Assembly (NCBI RefSeq): GCF_015680235.1
Contig: NZ_JADLJL010000003.1
Location: 186,001 to 250,000, forward strand
Source: Pseudomonas guariconensis
Lineage (GTDB): Bacteria > Pseudomonadota > Gammaproteobacteria > Pseudomonadales > Pseudomonadaceae
Direction of reading: 5' to 3'
DNA: 64,000 nt
Part shown: positions 39,193 through 49,303 of the stretch, in pieces
Layout of the letters: the number at the start of each line of letters is the position of its first letter
Numbering within the stretch: the stretch's first letter is position 1
Translations under genes and position numbers: made by a program
The notes under the pieces: model-generated
Database searches by the model: none
What the model saw: the letters and a program-made list of their open reading frames with translations, nothing else
What the model was told of the DNA's origin: nothing

Positions 39193-40413
39193 ATGTCCGA
39201 TTCCGCCGTGCAGTCGCTGCGTCACCACCGTCCTTTCCTGGCCTTCTGGCTGGCCCGGGTATTCACCGCCAGTGGCTTCCAGATGCTCACTGTGGCTATC
39301 GGCTGGCACCTCTATCAGTTGACCGGCAACGTGCTCGACCTGGGCCTGGTGGGGCTCGTGGAGTTCGCCCCGCGGGTGCTGTTCATGCTGCACACCGGCC
39401 ACGTCGCCGACCGCTACGACCGACGCCGCGTCGCCGCCTTGTGCCAGAGCCTGCAAGCACTGATCGCCCTGGCCCTGGCGCTGGGCAGCGCCACCGACAA
39501 CGTCAGCCGCGAACTGATCTTCGTCCTGGCCTTCCTGCTCGGTGCCACCCGCTCCTTCGAGATGCCGGCCACCCAGGCGCTGCTGCCCAACGTGGTGCCG
39601 CCTGAATTGTTCCCGCGGGCGGTGGCGGCTTCGGCATCGGCTACCCAGGCAGCGACCATCGTCGCCCCGGCGCTGGGCGGTTTGCTCTATGCCTTCGGCA
39701 GCATCTGGGTGTATGGCCCGACCGTGGCGCTGTATGCCATCGCCTGCCTGCTCACCCTGAGCCTCGATGCCCGCCAGCAAGTGGCCCAGCGCGGGCGTGC
39801 CAGCCTTGAGTCGCTGCTGGCCGGGATCCGCTTCATCCGCAGCCGCCCGGACATTTTCGGGGCGATTTCCCTGGACCTGTTCGCCGTGCTGCTGGGCGGC
39901 GCCACGGCGCTGCTGCCGGTGTTCGCCAAGGACATCCTGCTGACCGGCGCCTGGGGCCTGGGCCTGTTGCGCTCGGCACCGGCGGTGGGCGCGCTGCTGA
40001 TGTCGCTGTGGCTGGCGCGCTTCCCGGTGGAGCGCAAGGTCGGCTTGACCATGTTCACTGCCGTCGGTGTGTTCGGCGTGGCCACCATCGCCTTCGGCTT
40101 GTCCACCTCGTTCTGGTTCTCCCTGGCGGTGCTGGTGGTGCTGGGTGCGGCGGACATGATCAGCATGGTCATCCGCGGGGCGTTCGTGCAGCTGGAGACG
40201 CCGGATGAGATGCGCGGCCGGGTCAGTGCGGTGAACGGCTTGTTCATCGGCGCCTCGAACCAGTTGGGCGAGTTCGAGTCGGGGGTGACGGCGCACTGGT
40301 TCGGCACGGTGCCGGCGGTGGTGTTGGGGGGTGTGGGTACGCTGGTGGTCACCGGGGTGTGGATGAGGTTGTTCCCGACCTTGGCCAAGCGCGACAAGTT
40401 GCACACGGGTTGA
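39193..40413 (+). CDS. MFS transporter (DHA3/EntS-like)
   Basis: A 406-residue permease with 12 predicted membrane segments. The loop between helices 2 and 3 has GHVADRYDRRRVA, the MFS motif A variant, and the helix 4-5 region has RSFEMPATQALLPNVVP, typical of the MFS_3/EntS group that exports siderophores or drugs. Substrate unknown. AAGGG precedes the start by 7 nt. It is divergent from cioA, sharing the region with the ANR-type box. Confidence 0.85.
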   Translation: MSDSAVQSLRHHRPFLAFWLARVFTASGFQMLTVAIGWHLYQLTGNVLDLGLVGLVEFAPRVLFMLHTGHVADRYDRRRVAALCQSLQALIALALALGSATDNVSRELIFVLAFLLGATRSFEMPATQALLPNVVPPELFPRAVAASASATQAATIVAPALGGLLYAFGSIWVYGPTVALYAIACLLTLSLDARQQVAQRGRASLESLLAGIRFIRSRPDIFGAISLDLFAVLLGGATALLPVFAKDILLTGAWGLGLLRSAPAVGALLMSLWLARFPVERKVGLTMFTAVGVFGVATIAFGLSTSFWFSLAVLVVLGAADMISMVIRGAFVQLETPDEMRGRVSAVNGLFIGASNQLGEFESGVTAHWFGTVPAVVLGGVGTLVVTGVWMRLFPTLAKRDKLHTG

Positions 40414-40420
40414 TCCTGCC

Positions 40421-40607
40421 GGCCCTATCGCGGGACAAGCCCGCTCCCACAGAGACCGCACTGCTCTTCGGCTCTGCGCAGTACCTGTGGGGGAGCCGGC
40501 TTGCCGGCGATAGGGCCTATCCCGCAGCCATAGGCCCTTCCACAGGGACCGCACTGCTCTTCGGCTCTGCGCAGTACCTGTGGGAGCCGGCTTGCCGGCA
40601 ATTGGCC
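40421..40607. repeat. REP cluster with a ~60-bp direct duplication
   Basis: Three REP units (40427-40452, 40485-40512, 40578-40605). The segment from CACAGAGACCGCACTGCTC to CCGGCTTGCCGGC (40448-40509) is repeated almost identically at 40541-40601, including non-REP sequence. The 370-bp gap (40414-40783) holds nothing else apart from the leader of the next gene. Confidence 0.85.
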
Positions 40608-40783
40608 AACGCAGACAACCGCATATCCTGCCCTATCCAGCAGCCATAGGCCCTCGCCATCCATGCTGGTATGATGCGCGGCTTTTTTCCGCCCCGCAGA
40701 AAACCACGGCAACCGGTACGGTCTGTGCTTTGCTGATTGGGGTCGATACATTCACGGCGCCGGGGGCGCCTTGGGGAGCGGGC

Positions 40784-42079
40784 ATGCTGGACAGGCTGTT
40801 TCAACTAAGAGCACACAACACCAACGTGCGCACCGAGATTCTCGCGGGCGTCACCACCTTCCTGGCCATGGCCTACATCCTGTTCGTCAACCCGAGCATC
40901 CTCGGCGAGACCGGCATGGACAAGGGCGCAATATTCGTCGCCACCTGCCTGGCCGCGGCCATCGGCTCGGTGACCATGGGCGTAATCGCCAACTACCCGA
41001 TCGCCCTGGCGCCGGGCATGGGCTTGAACGCCTTCTTCACCTACACCGTGGTGCTGCACATGGGCCACACCTGGCAGGTGGCCCTGGGCGCGGTCTTCCT
41101 CTCGGCGGTGCTGTTCTTCCTGCTGTCGATCTTCCGCATCCGCGAATGGATCGTGAACAGCATCCCGCTGCCGCTGCGTTCGGCCATCGCCGCGGGTATC
41201 GGCCTGTTCCTGGCACTGATCGCCCTGCATAACGCCGGCATCGTCGTCGACAACCCGGCCACCCTGGTGGGCCTGGGCGACCTCAAGCAGCCAGCGCCGA
41301 TCCTCGCCACTCTGGGGTTCTTCCTGATCGTGGCCCTGGAAGCGATGAAGGTCCGCGGCGCGGTGCTGATCGGTATTCTCGCCGTGACCCTGGCATCGAT
41401 CCTGATGGGCGTCACGCCGTTCGCCGGGGTGGTATCGATGCCGCCTTCGCTGGCTCCGACCTTCCTGCAGCTGGACATCGCCGGCGCTCTGGACGTAGGC
41501 CTGATCAGCGTGATCTTCGCCTTCCTGTTCGTCGACCTGTTCGACAACTCCGGCACCCTGATCGGCGTGGCCAAGCGCGCCGGCCTGATGGGCAAGGACG
41601 GCCACATGCCTAAAATGGGCCGCGCCCTGATCGCCGACAGCACCGCAGCCATGGCGGGCTCGCTGCTGGGCACCTCCACCACCACCAGCTACATCGAGTC
41701 CGCCGCAGGCGTGAGCGCCGGTGGCCGCACGGGCCTGACCGCCATCGTCGTGGCGATCCTGTTCCTGCTGGCGTTGTTCTTCGCCCCGCTGGCCGGTAGC
41801 GTGCCGGCCTTCGCCACTGCGCCGGCACTGCTGTTCGTCGCGGTGCTGATGGCTTCGGGCCTGGCGGAAATAAACTGGGACGACGTCACCGAGGCTGCGC
41901 CGGTGGTGGTCACCGCCCTGGCCATGCCGCTGACCTACTCGATCGCCAATGGCATCGCCTTCGGCTTCATCACCTGGACCGCCATCAAGCTGATTTCCGG
42001 CCGCCGCGGCGACCTGAACCCGGCCCTGGTGATCCTTTCCATTCTGTTCGTCATCAAGCTGGGCTGGTTCAACGCATGA
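40784..42079 (+). CDS. NCS2 adenine/guanine/hypoxanthine-type permease (AzgA branch)
   Basis: A 431-residue inner-membrane symporter with 12-14 hydrophobic segments. N-terminal [22 protein letters not shown] and the central [18 protein letters not shown] and [15 protein letters not shown] segments are diagnostic of the AzgA/PbuG branch rather than the NAT branch seen at 30.4 kb. Start at 40784 ([16 protein letters not shown]) with GGGAG 6 nt upstream. The last codons overlap trmA by 4 bp (ATGA), so the two are co-translated. Confidence 0.93.
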   Translation: MLDRLFQLRAHNTNVRTEILAGVTTFLAMAYILFVNPSILGETGMDKGAIFVATCLAAAIGSVTMGVIANYPIALAPGMGLNAFFTYTVVLHMGHTWQVALGAVFLSAVLFFLLSIFRIREWIVNSIPLPLRSAIAAGIGLFLALIALHNAGIVVDNPATLVGLGDLKQPAPILATLGFFLIVALEAMKVRGAVLIGILAVTLASILMGVTPFAGVVSMPPSLAPTFLQLDIAGALDVGLISVIFAFLFVDLFDNSGTLIGVAKRAGLMGKDGHMPKMGRALIADSTAAMAGSLLGTSTTTSYIESAAGVSAGGRTGLTAIVVAILFLLALFFAPLAGSVPAFATAPALLFVAVLMASGLAEINWDDVTEAAPVVVTALAMPLTYSIANGIAFGFITWTAIKLISGRRGDLNPALVILSILFVIKLGWFNA

Positions 42080-43161
42080 GTGCTGTCTTCGACCCTTCCG
42101 CCTATACCCCGCAGCTGGAGGCCAAGGCCGCCCGGCTGCGCGAGCTGCTGGCGCCCTTCGGCGCGCCGGAGCCGGCTGTCTTCGACTCGCCCCGCGAGCA
42201 CTATCGCCTGCGCGCCGAATTCCGCCTGTGGCGTGAAGACGGCCAACGCCACTATGCGATGTTCGCCCCGGGTGAGAAGCACAAGGCGATCCTGATCGAC
42301 GACTTCCCCATCGCCAGCCAGCGCATCAACGAACTGATGCCACGCCTGAAGGCCGCCTGGCAGGCCAGCGAGGAGCTGAGCAACCGCCTGTTCCAAGTGG
42401 AGTTCCTGACCACCCTGGCCGACGATGCCATGGTCACGATGTGCTACCACCGCCCGCTGGACGACGCCTGGGAAGTGGCCGCACGCCAGCTGGCCGCAGA
42501 CCTGGGCGTGAGCCTGGTCGGCCGCTCCAAGGGCAAGCGCCTGGTGATCGGCCGTGACTATGCCGTGGAAAAGCTGGAAGTGGCCGGCCGCGTGTTCAGC
42601 TACCGCCAGCCCGAAGGCGCATTCACCCAACCCAATGGCGCGGTGAACCAGAAGATGCTGAGCTGGGCCTTCGAGGCCCTCGGCCAGCGCGACGACGACC
42701 TGCTGGAGCTGTACTGCGGCAACGGCAACTTCACCCTGCCGCTGGCCACCCGCGTGCGCCAGGTGCTGGCGACCGAGATCAGCAAGACCTCGGTCAACGC
42801 CGCCCTGAGCAACCTTGACGAGAACGGTGTGGGCAACGTACGCCTGGTGCGCCTGTCGGCCGAGGAGCTGACCCAGGCGCTGAACGACGTGCGCCCGTTC
42901 CGCCGGCTGGAAGGGATCGACCTGAAAAGCTACGCGTTCGGCACCGTGTTCGTCGACCCGCCTCGGGCCGGGATGGACCCGGACACCTGCGAGCTGACCC
43001 GCAGGTTCGAGCGGATCCTGTACATCTCATGCAACCCCGAGACGCTGGCGGCGAACATCGCCCAGTTGCACGATACTCACCGCATCGAGCGATGCGCGTT
43101 GTTCGACCAGTTCCCGTACACCCATCACATGGAAAGCGGCGTCCTGCTGGTTCGCCGTTGA
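42076..43161 (+). CDS. trmA: tRNA (uracil(54)-C(5))-methyltransferase
   Basis: A 361-residue SAM-dependent enzyme that makes ribothymidine (T54) in tRNA. SAM motif [15 protein letters not shown], then [10 protein letters not shown], the catalytic nucleophile Cys319 in ISCNPET and the general base Glu353 in HHMESGVLL, matching E. coli Cys324/Glu358. No TRAM domain or FeS cluster, so it is TrmA rather than RlmD. It overlaps the purine permease gene by 4 bp. Confidence 0.97.
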   Translation: MSAVFDPSAYTPQLEAKAARLRELLAPFGAPEPAVFDSPREHYRLRAEFRLWREDGQRHYAMFAPGEKHKAILIDDFPIASQRINELMPRLKAAWQASEELSNRLFQVEFLTTLADDAMVTMCYHRPLDDAWEVAARQLAADLGVSLVGRSKGKRLVIGRDYAVEKLEVAGRVFSYRQPEGAFTQPNGAVNQKMLSWAFEALGQRDDDLLELYCGNGNFTLPLATRVRQVLATEISKTSVNAALSNLDENGVGNVRLVRLSAEELTQALNDVRPFRRLEGIDLKSYAFGTVFVDPPRAGMDPDTCELTRRFERILYISCNPETLAANIAQLHDTHRIERCALFDQFPYTHHMESGVLLVRR

Positions 43162-43162
43162 G

Positions 43163-43225
43163 GCGGGGGGCGCTATGCGCTCCTGTCGCGGCACGAGGCG
43201 GGGCGACTAACCGCAAAGCGGCCCC
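43163..43225. repeat. Degenerate REP
   Basis: A TGTCGCGGCACGAGG core with a GGGGCGCTATGCGCTCC palindrome and CCGCAAAGCGG downstream. The other arm is eroded. Confidence 0.55.
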
Positions 43226-43295
43226 AAGCGCCTGACAGTTGCGCCCGCACTGGCTACTCTTGCTCCTCACGTTACAAGATCCCGGAGAACAGTAC

Positions 43296-44186
43296 ATGGA
43301 ATGGCGAAAAGGCCGGCGTAGCGACAATGTGGTCGATGCCCGAGGCAGCGGCGGTGGCCCTGGCGGCATGCGCTTCGGGGGTGGCAAGGGCCTGGGGCTC
43401 GGTGCCATCCTGCTGATTGTCGGCATCGGCTGGATCACCGGGCAGGACCCCTTGCAGATCCTCGGCCAGCTCGCCGGGCAAATGGAGCAACAGCAGCAAC
43501 AGGCGCCGGCCAGCGTGGGCGGCAAGGCCCCGCCCGCCAACGACGAACAGGCCGAGTTCGTCGCCTCGATCCTGGGCGACACCGAGGACACCTGGAAAGC
43601 CTTGTTCGCCCAGGGCGGCAAGCAATACCGCGACCCCAAGCTGGTGCTGTTCAGCGGCCAGGTGAACTCCGCCTGCGGCTTCGCTTCCTCAGCGGTCGGG
43701 CCCTTCTACTGCCCGGCCGACCAGCGAGTGTACCTGGACATGACTTTCTTCCGCGAAATGGAAACCCGCTTCGCCGCCGCCGGCGACTTCGCCCAGGCCT
43801 ATGTGATCGCCCACGAGATCGGCCACCACGTGCAGACCCTGCTCGGCGTCTCGGCCAAGGTCGACGCGGCGCGACGCAGCGGCCAGCGCCTGGAAGGCGA
43901 CAACGGCCTGCTGGTGCGCCAGGAACTGCAGGCCGACTGCCTGGCTGGCGTCTGGGCCTACCAGGCGCAGAAACGCCTGAACTGGCTGGAGCCGGGCGAT
44001 GTGGAAGAAGCCCTCAACGCCGCCAACGCCATCGGCGACGACCGCCTGCAGCAGCAAGGCCAAGGCCGCGTGGTGCCGGACTCCTTCACCCATGGCACGT
44101 CCGAGCAACGGGTACGCTGGTTCAAGGCTGGGTTTTCCAGTGGCGATGTGAACCGCTGCGACACCTTCGGCGCGCGTAGCCTGTGA
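43296..44186 (+). CDS. ypfJ: Neutral zinc metallopeptidase (YpfJ family)
   Basis: A 296-residue protein with a Gly/Arg-rich cytoplasmic N-terminus, one membrane helix (about 32-47) and a large extracytoplasmic domain with the zincin motif HEIGH (173-177) in AYVIAHEIGHHVQTL, and ELQADCLAG further on, which probably supplies the third zinc ligand. C-terminal HGTSEQRVRWFKAGFSSGD is typical of the family. Substrate unknown. The start follows GGAG by 8 nt. Confidence 0.93.
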   Translation: MEWRKGRRSDNVVDARGSGGGPGGMRFGGGKGLGLGAILLIVGIGWITGQDPLQILGQLAGQMEQQQQQAPASVGGKAPPANDEQAEFVASILGDTEDTWKALFAQGGKQYRDPKLVLFSGQVNSACGFASSAVGPFYCPADQRVYLDMTFFREMETRFAAAGDFAQAYVIAHEIGHHVQTLLGVSAKVDAARRSGQRLEGDNGLLVRQELQADCLAGVWAYQAQKRLNWLEPGDVEEALNAANAIGDDRLQQQGQGRVVPDSFTHGTSEQRVRWFKAGFSSGDVNRCDTFGARSL

Positions 44187-44189
44187 AAC

Positions 44190-44292
44190 AGGGCCGCGTC
44201 GCGGCCCTTCGCGGCACAAGGCCGCTCCTACAAGGATTGCGCAATCTCTGTAGGAGCGGCCTTGTGCCGCGAAGGGCTGCAAAGCAGCCCCA
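44190..44292. repeat. REP pair (inverted), long perfect palindrome
   Basis: Units meet around GATTGCGCAATC, so 44206-44276 is nearly one continuous 70-bp palindrome. GGGCCGCGTCGCGGCCC and GGGCTGCAAAGCAGCCC flank it. Confidence 0.88.
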
Positions 44293-44460
44293 CCCTCTGC
44301 AAAACGCAAACGTTTTCAATAGGTTAAAAATCCGCTGAAAAAGCGTTTCAGCTTCATCCCCGCCTGCCGATAACCCCCACAGGAATCAGCGGGCGCCGAT
44401 AACAACAATGCCCAGCGATTGGAGATCAAGCGAGCGAAATCAATTTCTGGAGAGCGTGCC

Positions 44461-46380
44461 ATGAACGGCTGGTTTGCCAATATCAGCGTCAACCTCAAAC
44501 TCGGCCTGGGCTTCGGCCTGGTCCTGCTTCTGACCGGCCTTCTGGCTCTGACCGGCTGGACCAGCCTGGGCAGCCTGATCGACCGCAGCAACTGGATGAG
44601 CGACATCACCAAGCTCAACAGTGACCTGACCAACCTGCGCGTGGCGCGCCTGCAATACATGCTGACCAATGGCGACGACACCTCGGCAGCCAACGTGCTG
44701 GCCAAGCTCGATGCCTTCGGCGCCCAACAGCAGCACCTGGTCAATACTTTCAAGAGCCCGGAAAACCTCAAGCTGCTGCGTGAGCAGGGCCAGACCATCA
44801 GCGAATACCGCGTCTCGCTGGACAAGATGCGCAAAGGCTACAACGCCAGCCTCGCCGCCCGCGACGCCATGGGCAAGGCAGCTGCCCAGGCCAACGAGCC
44901 GATCGAGGCGATCAGCCGCGACGTGCTCGCCAGCACCGACAGCGACAGTACCCGCCTGGCCCAGTACCAGTTGGTCAGCAAGGCCAAGCAGACCCTGGCC
45001 CAGGTGCGCCTGGACGTGCGCAGCTACATCGCCGACCAGAGCGCCGACGCCGAGCAGGCCGCCCTACGCCAACTCGATAGTGCGCTTGCTGAAATCGACG
45101 GCCTCAAGCGTGAGCTGCCCAACGATGCAACCCGCGTGCAGCAGTTCGAGAGCGGCCTGCAGGCCTACCGCGCCGCCGTCGCCCAGTTCCGCGATGCGCT
45201 GGCCCAAATCGCCGTGGCCCGCGCGGAGATGACCGTGCAAGGCGCTGACATCGTCAAGCGCAGTGACCAGCTGTACCAGATCCAGCTCGACCGTCGCGAC
45301 CAGGAAAGCCTCCAGGCCCGCAGCCTGCAGACCATCGCGACCCTCCTGGCCCTGCTGGTCGGTGTGCTGGCTGCCTTCCTCATCACCCGCCAGATCACCC
45401 GCCCGCTGCGCGAAACCCTGGACGCGGTAGAAAAGATCGCCAGCGGCGACCTCACCCAGGACCTGCGCGTCACCCGTCGCGACGAGCTGGGCGTCCTGCA
45501 GCAGGGCATCGCGCGCATGGGGGCCACCCTGCGCGAGTTGATCACCGGCATTCGCGATGGCGTCACCCAGATCGCCAGCGCCGCCGAACAGCTCTCGGCC
45601 GTCACCGAGCAGACCAGCGCCGGCGCCAACAGTCAGAAGGTCGAGACCGACCAGGTGGCCACTGCCATGCACGAAATGGCCGCTACCGTGCAGGAAGTGG
45701 CCCGCAATGCCGAGCAGGCTTCCCATGCCGCGACCGGTGCAGACGACGAAGCTCGCGCGGGTGACCGCGTGGTGGGCGAGGCCATCAGCCAGATCGAACG
45801 CCTGGCCGAGGAAGTGCATCGCTCCACCGAGGCCATGAGCCTGCTGCAGCAGGAAAGCCAGAAGATCGGCAGCGTCATGGACGTGATCAAGTCGGTGGCC
45901 GAGCAGACCAACCTGCTGGCACTCAATGCCGCCATCGAAGCCGCCCGAGCCGGTGAAGCCGGGCGTGGTTTCGCCGTGGTCGCCGACGAAGTACGCGGCC
46001 TGGCGCAGCGCACCCAGCAGTCCACCGAAGAGATCGAAGGCCTGGTTGCCAGCCTGCAGAACGGCACCCAGCAGGTCGCCGACGTCATGAACGGCAGCCG
46101 CAGCCTGACCGACAGCAGCGTCGAGCTGGCGCGCAAGGCTGGCGCCTCGCTGGACAACATCACCCGCACCGTGTCGAACATCCAGTCGATGAACCAGCAG
46201 ATCGCCGCGGCAGCCGAAGAGCAGAGCGCAGTGGCCGAGGAGATCAGCCGCAGCATCCTGAACGTGCGGGATGTGTCGGAGCAGACAGCGACGGCCAGTG
46301 ACGAGACGGCAGCGTCCAGTGTGGAGCTGGCGCGGTTGGGTGGGCATTTGCAGACGCTGGTGAGCAAGTTCCGCGTCTGA
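44461..46380 (+). CDS. mcpS: Methyl-accepting chemotaxis receptor (McpS-like, HBM sensor)
   Basis: A 639-residue receptor. TM1 (about 14-34) and TM2 (about 286-306) enclose a ~250-residue all-helical periplasmic domain of the HBM (helical bimodular) type; then HAMP ([22 protein letters not shown]) and a cytoplasmic signalling domain with the hairpin tip [19 protein letters not shown]. Sequence start [15 protein letters not shown] and length match my memory of P. putida McpS, which senses TCA-cycle intermediates (malate, succinate, fumarate, citrate). The start follows GGAGAG by 6 nt. Confidence 0.9.
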   Translation: MNGWFANISVNLKLGLGFGLVLLLTGLLALTGWTSLGSLIDRSNWMSDITKLNSDLTNLRVARLQYMLTNGDDTSAANVLAKLDAFGAQQQHLVNTFKSPENLKLLREQGQTISEYRVSLDKMRKGYNASLAARDAMGKAAAQANEPIEAISRDVLASTDSDSTRLAQYQLVSKAKQTLAQVRLDVRSYIADQSADAEQAALRQLDSALAEIDGLKRELPNDATRVQQFESGLQAYRAAVAQFRDALAQIAVARAEMTVQGADIVKRSDQLYQIQLDRRDQESLQARSLQTIATLLALLVGVLAAFLITRQITRPLRETLDAVEKIASGDLTQDLRVTRRDELGVLQQGIARMGATLRELITGIRDGVTQIASAAEQLSAVTEQTSAGANSQKVETDQVATAMHEMAATVQEVARNAEQASHAATGADDEARAGDRVVGEAISQIERLAEEVHRSTEAMSLLQQESQKIGSVMDVIKSVAEQTNLLALNAAIEAARAGEAGRGFAVVADEVRGLAQRTQQSTEEIEGLVASLQNGTQQVADVMNGSRSLTDSSVELARKAGASLDNITRTVSNIQSMNQQIAAAAEEQSAVAEEISRSILNVRDVSEQTATASDETAASSVELARLGGHLQTLVSKFRV

Positions 46381-46385
46381 CTGTC

Positions 46386-46436
46386 TTGGGGCTGCTTGGC
46401 AGCCCTTGCGCCGCGAAAGGGCCGCAACGCGGCCCC
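46386..46436. repeat. Degenerate REP with palindromes
   Basis: GGGGCTGCTTGGCAGCCC, GCGCCGCGAAAGG and GGGCCGCAACGCGGCCC in the gap between converging mcpS and ggt. Confidence 0.5.
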
Positions 46437-46445
46437 TCTTACCCA

Positions 46446-48113
46446 TTACTTGACGATCATCCCCACACCCCGCCCACGCGGGTCAGAGGCGGTCTCCAGC
46501 TTCTCCCCGGTCACCCGGATCGCCTGGATATCGCCCATCTCCCAGCCCTGGTCCTCCAGCACATAGCCCATCTTCTTCAGCTCATCGGCCACCTTGCCGG
46601 TCAGCGGCGCATAGCTGTCGAAATAGATCGTGTCCTTGGGCAGCAACTGGTGATGCACCCGCTGCGCCGCCACCGCCTTCTCTAGCGGCATGCCGTAGTC
46701 GTACAGGTTGTTCATCACCTGGAAGATCGAGGTGAAAATCCGCGAGCCACCCGGCGTGCCGAGTACCAGCGCCACCTTGCCGTCACGGGTGACCAGGCTG
46801 GGGCTCATGGACGAGAGCATGCGCTTGCCCGGCTCGATGGCGTTGGCATCGCCGCCCACCACGCCAAAGGCATTGGCGGCGCCGGGCTTGGCGCTGAAGT
46901 CGTCCATTTCGTCGTTGAGCAGGAAGCCCGCGCCCTTGACCACCACGCCGCTGCCGTAGTCCAGGTTGAGGGTGTAGGTATTGCTCACCGCATTGCCTTG
47001 CTTGTCGACGATGGAGAAGTGCGTGGTCTGGTGCGGCTCCAAGCCCGGCTTCACATCCTCGGTTTTGGAAATGGCGTTCGGGTTCACCTGGGCCGCGCGC
47101 TTGGCCAGGTAGTCTTTGGCGACCAGTTTGTCGACCGGTACCTGGGTGAACGCGGGGTCGCCAAGGTAGTCGGCGCGGTCAGCGAATACCCGTTTCTCGA
47201 TTTCGGACAACAAATGGATGTACTTGGCCGAATTGTGTTCCACACCTTTGAAGTCTGCCGCGCGCGCTTCCTTGATACCCAGCAGCTGGGCCAAGGCCAC
47301 ACCGCCAGAGCTCGGCGGCGGTGCGGTATAGACCATGTTGCCGCGCCAGCTGATCGCCATCGGCTCGCGCCATACGGCCTTGTAGTCCTGGAGGTCGGCC
47401 TTGGTGATCAGGCCCTTGTCGGCCTGCATCTGCGCCACCAGCAGGTCGGCGGTCTTGCCTTGATAGAACTCGCTCACGCCCTTGTCGGCGATACGTTCCA
47501 GGGTCTGGGCCAGCTCGGGTTGCCTGAACAGCTCGCCCACCTTCATGGTGCCGAAGTAGTCGTTGAAGTTGGTGGCGGTCTTGAACAGGCCCTGGGCATC
47601 GTTGCGGTACTGGTACTGTTTCTCGGCGACCTTGAAACCGTTCTTGGCATAACCGATGGCCGGGGTCAGCAACTCGCTCCAAGGCAGCTTGCCGAACTTC
47701 TGGTGCGCCTCCCACAGTCCCATCACCGTGCCCGGCACACCGGCCGCACGCACGCCGACCAGGCTCAGGTTCTCGATCACCTCGCCTTTTTCGTTCAGGT
47801 ACATGTTACGGGTCGCGGCTTTGGGCGCCACCTCGCGGTAGTCGAGGAAGTACGGCTTGCCATCGACGAACAGGGTCATGAAGCCTCCCCCGCCGATGTT
47901 GCCCGCTTCGGGGTAGGTCACGGCCAGGGTGAAGGCCGTGGCCACCGCGGCATCCACGGCGTTGCCGCCTTTCTTGAGGATATCGGCGGCCACCTGTGCG
48001 CCATATTGATCAGGCGCAGCGACGGCGCTTCCTTCCAACGGCGCCGCAAACACGGACGAACAGCTCAGAATCGCGGCCCCGAGGGCCATGGACTGGAACA
48101 TGACGATACGCAT
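46446..48113 (-). CDS. ggt: Gamma-glutamyltransferase
   Basis: A 555-residue periplasmic Ntn-hydrolase precursor that cleaves glutathione and other gamma-glutamyl compounds. Signal peptide at the N-terminus (ending VFA-APLEG). Autoprocessing should occur before the Thr of HQ-TTHFSIVDKQGN, around residue 363, giving large and small subunits; the nucleophile Thr is intact. Other signatures: GNAVDAAVATAF, PEAGNIGGGGFM, LLNDEMDDFS, GTPGGSRI. ATG at 48113 has AAGGAA 6 nt upstream; a GTG two codons earlier is less likely. An A-rich Hfq/Crc-like motif lies just upstream. Confidence 0.96.
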   Translation of the reverse strand: MRIVMFQSMALGAAILSCSSVFAAPLEGSAVAAPDQYGAQVAADILKKGGNAVDAAVATAFTLAVTYPEAGNIGGGGFMTLFVDGKPYFLDYREVAPKAATRNMYLNEKGEVIENLSLVGVRAAGVPGTVMGLWEAHQKFGKLPWSELLTPAIGYAKNGFKVAEKQYQYRNDAQGLFKTATNFNDYFGTMKVGELFRQPELAQTLERIADKGVSEFYQGKTADLLVAQMQADKGLITKADLQDYKAVWREPMAISWRGNMVYTAPPPSSGGVALAQLLGIKEARAADFKGVEHNSAKYIHLLSEIEKRVFADRADYLGDPAFTQVPVDKLVAKDYLAKRAAQVNPNAISKTEDVKPGLEPHQTTHFSIVDKQGNAVSNTYTLNLDYGSGVVVKGAGFLLNDEMDDFSAKPGAANAFGVVGGDANAIEPGKRMLSSMSPSLVTRDGKVALVLGTPGGSRIFTSIFQVMNNLYDYGMPLEKAVAAQRVHHQLLPKDTIYFDSYAPLTGKVADELKKMGYVLEDQGWEMGDIQAIRVTGEKLETASDPRGRGVGMIVK

Positions 48114-48127
48114 GCGCACTTCCTTGG

Positions 48128-48141
48128 TGTTGTTTTTGTTG
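48128..48141 (-). promoter_or_regulatory. Candidate Hfq/Crc (CA) motif before ggt
   Basis: On the minus strand CAACAAAAACAACA immediately precedes the ribosome-binding site AAGGAA of ggt, the usual position for Crc control. Confidence 0.6.
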
Positions 48142-48231
48142 ATCAGTCATTAAGGCCGAAGCGCTTCGACTACGCAAACACCGTAGGAAATTTCTGCCGC
48201 CTATGCACAGCGCCTGTCGTGTTCAGGCAAC

Positions 48232-49128
48232 TCAGCAGGCGTACATCGCCAGCTTCTGCTGGATGAAATCCAGGAAGCACTGGATGCGCAGGGCCAACTG
48301 GGTATTGCGGTAATACACCGCATGGATCGGCTGGCGATAACCGTTGTTGAAGTCGCCCAGCACCACCTGCAGGCGGCCGGTGCGGATGTCTTCATGGCTC
48401 ATGAAGTGCGACAGGCTGACGATACCCTCGCCGGCCAGCGCCAACTGGCGCAGGGTCTCGCCGCTGGAGGCGATCAGGCTGGGCCGGATCTGCCAATGGT
48501 CGCCCTGGGCATGGCGCAACGGCCAGCGGTTGAGCGACTCCGGCTGGCTGAAACCGAGCAGGCAATGCTCGTTGAGCGCCTCGACCGTTTTCGGCGTGCC
48601 GTGGCGTGCCAGGTAGTTGGGGCTGGCCAGCACTTGGATCGGGCTGCAGCCGAGCGAACGCGCGTGCAGGCTGGAGTCGGCCAGCTCGCCGATGCGGATG
48701 GCCACGTCGGTGCTCTGTTCCAGCAGGTCGATGATCAGGTCGTCGGTGTTCAGTTCCAGCTCGATGCCGGGGTATTGGCGGCGGAACTCGCCGATCCACG
48801 GCAGGATAGCGTGCAGCATGAACGGCGCCGCGGCGTTGATGCGCAGGCGCCCGGAAGGCGTCTGGTTGTGCATGGACAGATGCTCTTCCATATCGTCCAT
48901 CTGCTCGAGGATGCGCCGCGAGCGTTCGAGGAAGAAGCGCCCCTCCTCGGTCAGGTCCATGCGCCGGGTGGTGCGGTTGACCAGCGTGGTACCGAGCTTG
49001 GTTTCCAGCCGCGACAGCGTACGGCTGATCGCCGAGGGGGTCTGGCCCATCTGTTCGGCGGCCGCGGAGATCGAGCCGCAGTCGATCACGGCGACGAATA
49101 CCTGGAGTTCTTCGGAGCGGGTTTTCAC
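48232..49128 (-). CDS. LysR-family transcriptional regulator
   Basis: A 298-residue LTTR: N-terminal winged HTH (ELQVFVAVIDCGSISAAAEQ, then QTPSAISRTLSRLETKLG) and a C-terminal co-inducer domain with RLRINAAAPFMLHAI and ELNTDDLIIDLLEQSTDVAIRIG, the CrgA-like subgroup. GTG start at 49128 with a weak AAGG upstream. It lies just downstream of mdaB on the same strand and, with the divergent monooxygenase gene, probably controls a quinone-stress module, as LTTRs of this subgroup often do. Confidence 0.9.
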   Translation of the reverse strand: MKTRSEELQVFVAVIDCGSISAAAEQMGQTPSAISRTLSRLETKLGTTLVNRTTRRMDLTEEGRFFLERSRRILEQMDDMEEHLSMHNQTPSGRLRINAAAPFMLHAILPWIGEFRRQYPGIELELNTDDLIIDLLEQSTDVAIRIGELADSSLHARSLGCSPIQVLASPNYLARHGTPKTVEALNEHCLLGFSQPESLNRWPLRHAQGDHWQIRPSLIASSGETLRQLALAGEGIVSLSHFMSHEDIRTGRLQVVLGDFNNGYRQPIHAVYYRNTQLALRIQCFLDFIQQKLAMYAC

Positions 49129-49206
49129 ACGGCAGGCCTTGAGTGGAAGTAGCCTTGATAGATAGCGGGTGAAACGGATCGGTGCAAGGGGGCCATGTCG
49201 CGGTCC

Positions 49207-49296
49207 AATCGCTGGCAAGCCAGCTCCCACAGGCACAGTGCTGTCTCAAGGCTGGCGCACAACCTGTGGGAGCCGGCTTGCCGGCGATGGAGCCCC
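49207..49296. repeat. REP pair of mixed subtype
   Basis: An ATCGCTGGCAAGCCAGCTC unit (49207-49232) faces a GAGCCGGCTTGCCGGCGAT unit (49264-49288): the two arms have matched compensatory changes within each hairpin but differ from each other. Confidence 0.8.
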
Positions 49297-49303
49297 GGCA
49301 ACA

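Noticed and set aside
39187-40554. 455-codon minus-strand frame over the MFS gene
   Set aside because: Runs through REP sequence and has low-complexity Arg/Gln/His composition.
40421-40607. Regularly repeated palindromes that could suggest a CRISPR array
   Set aside because: Repeats are REP hairpins of varying orientation with unequal, partly duplicated spacers; no cas gene is nearby.
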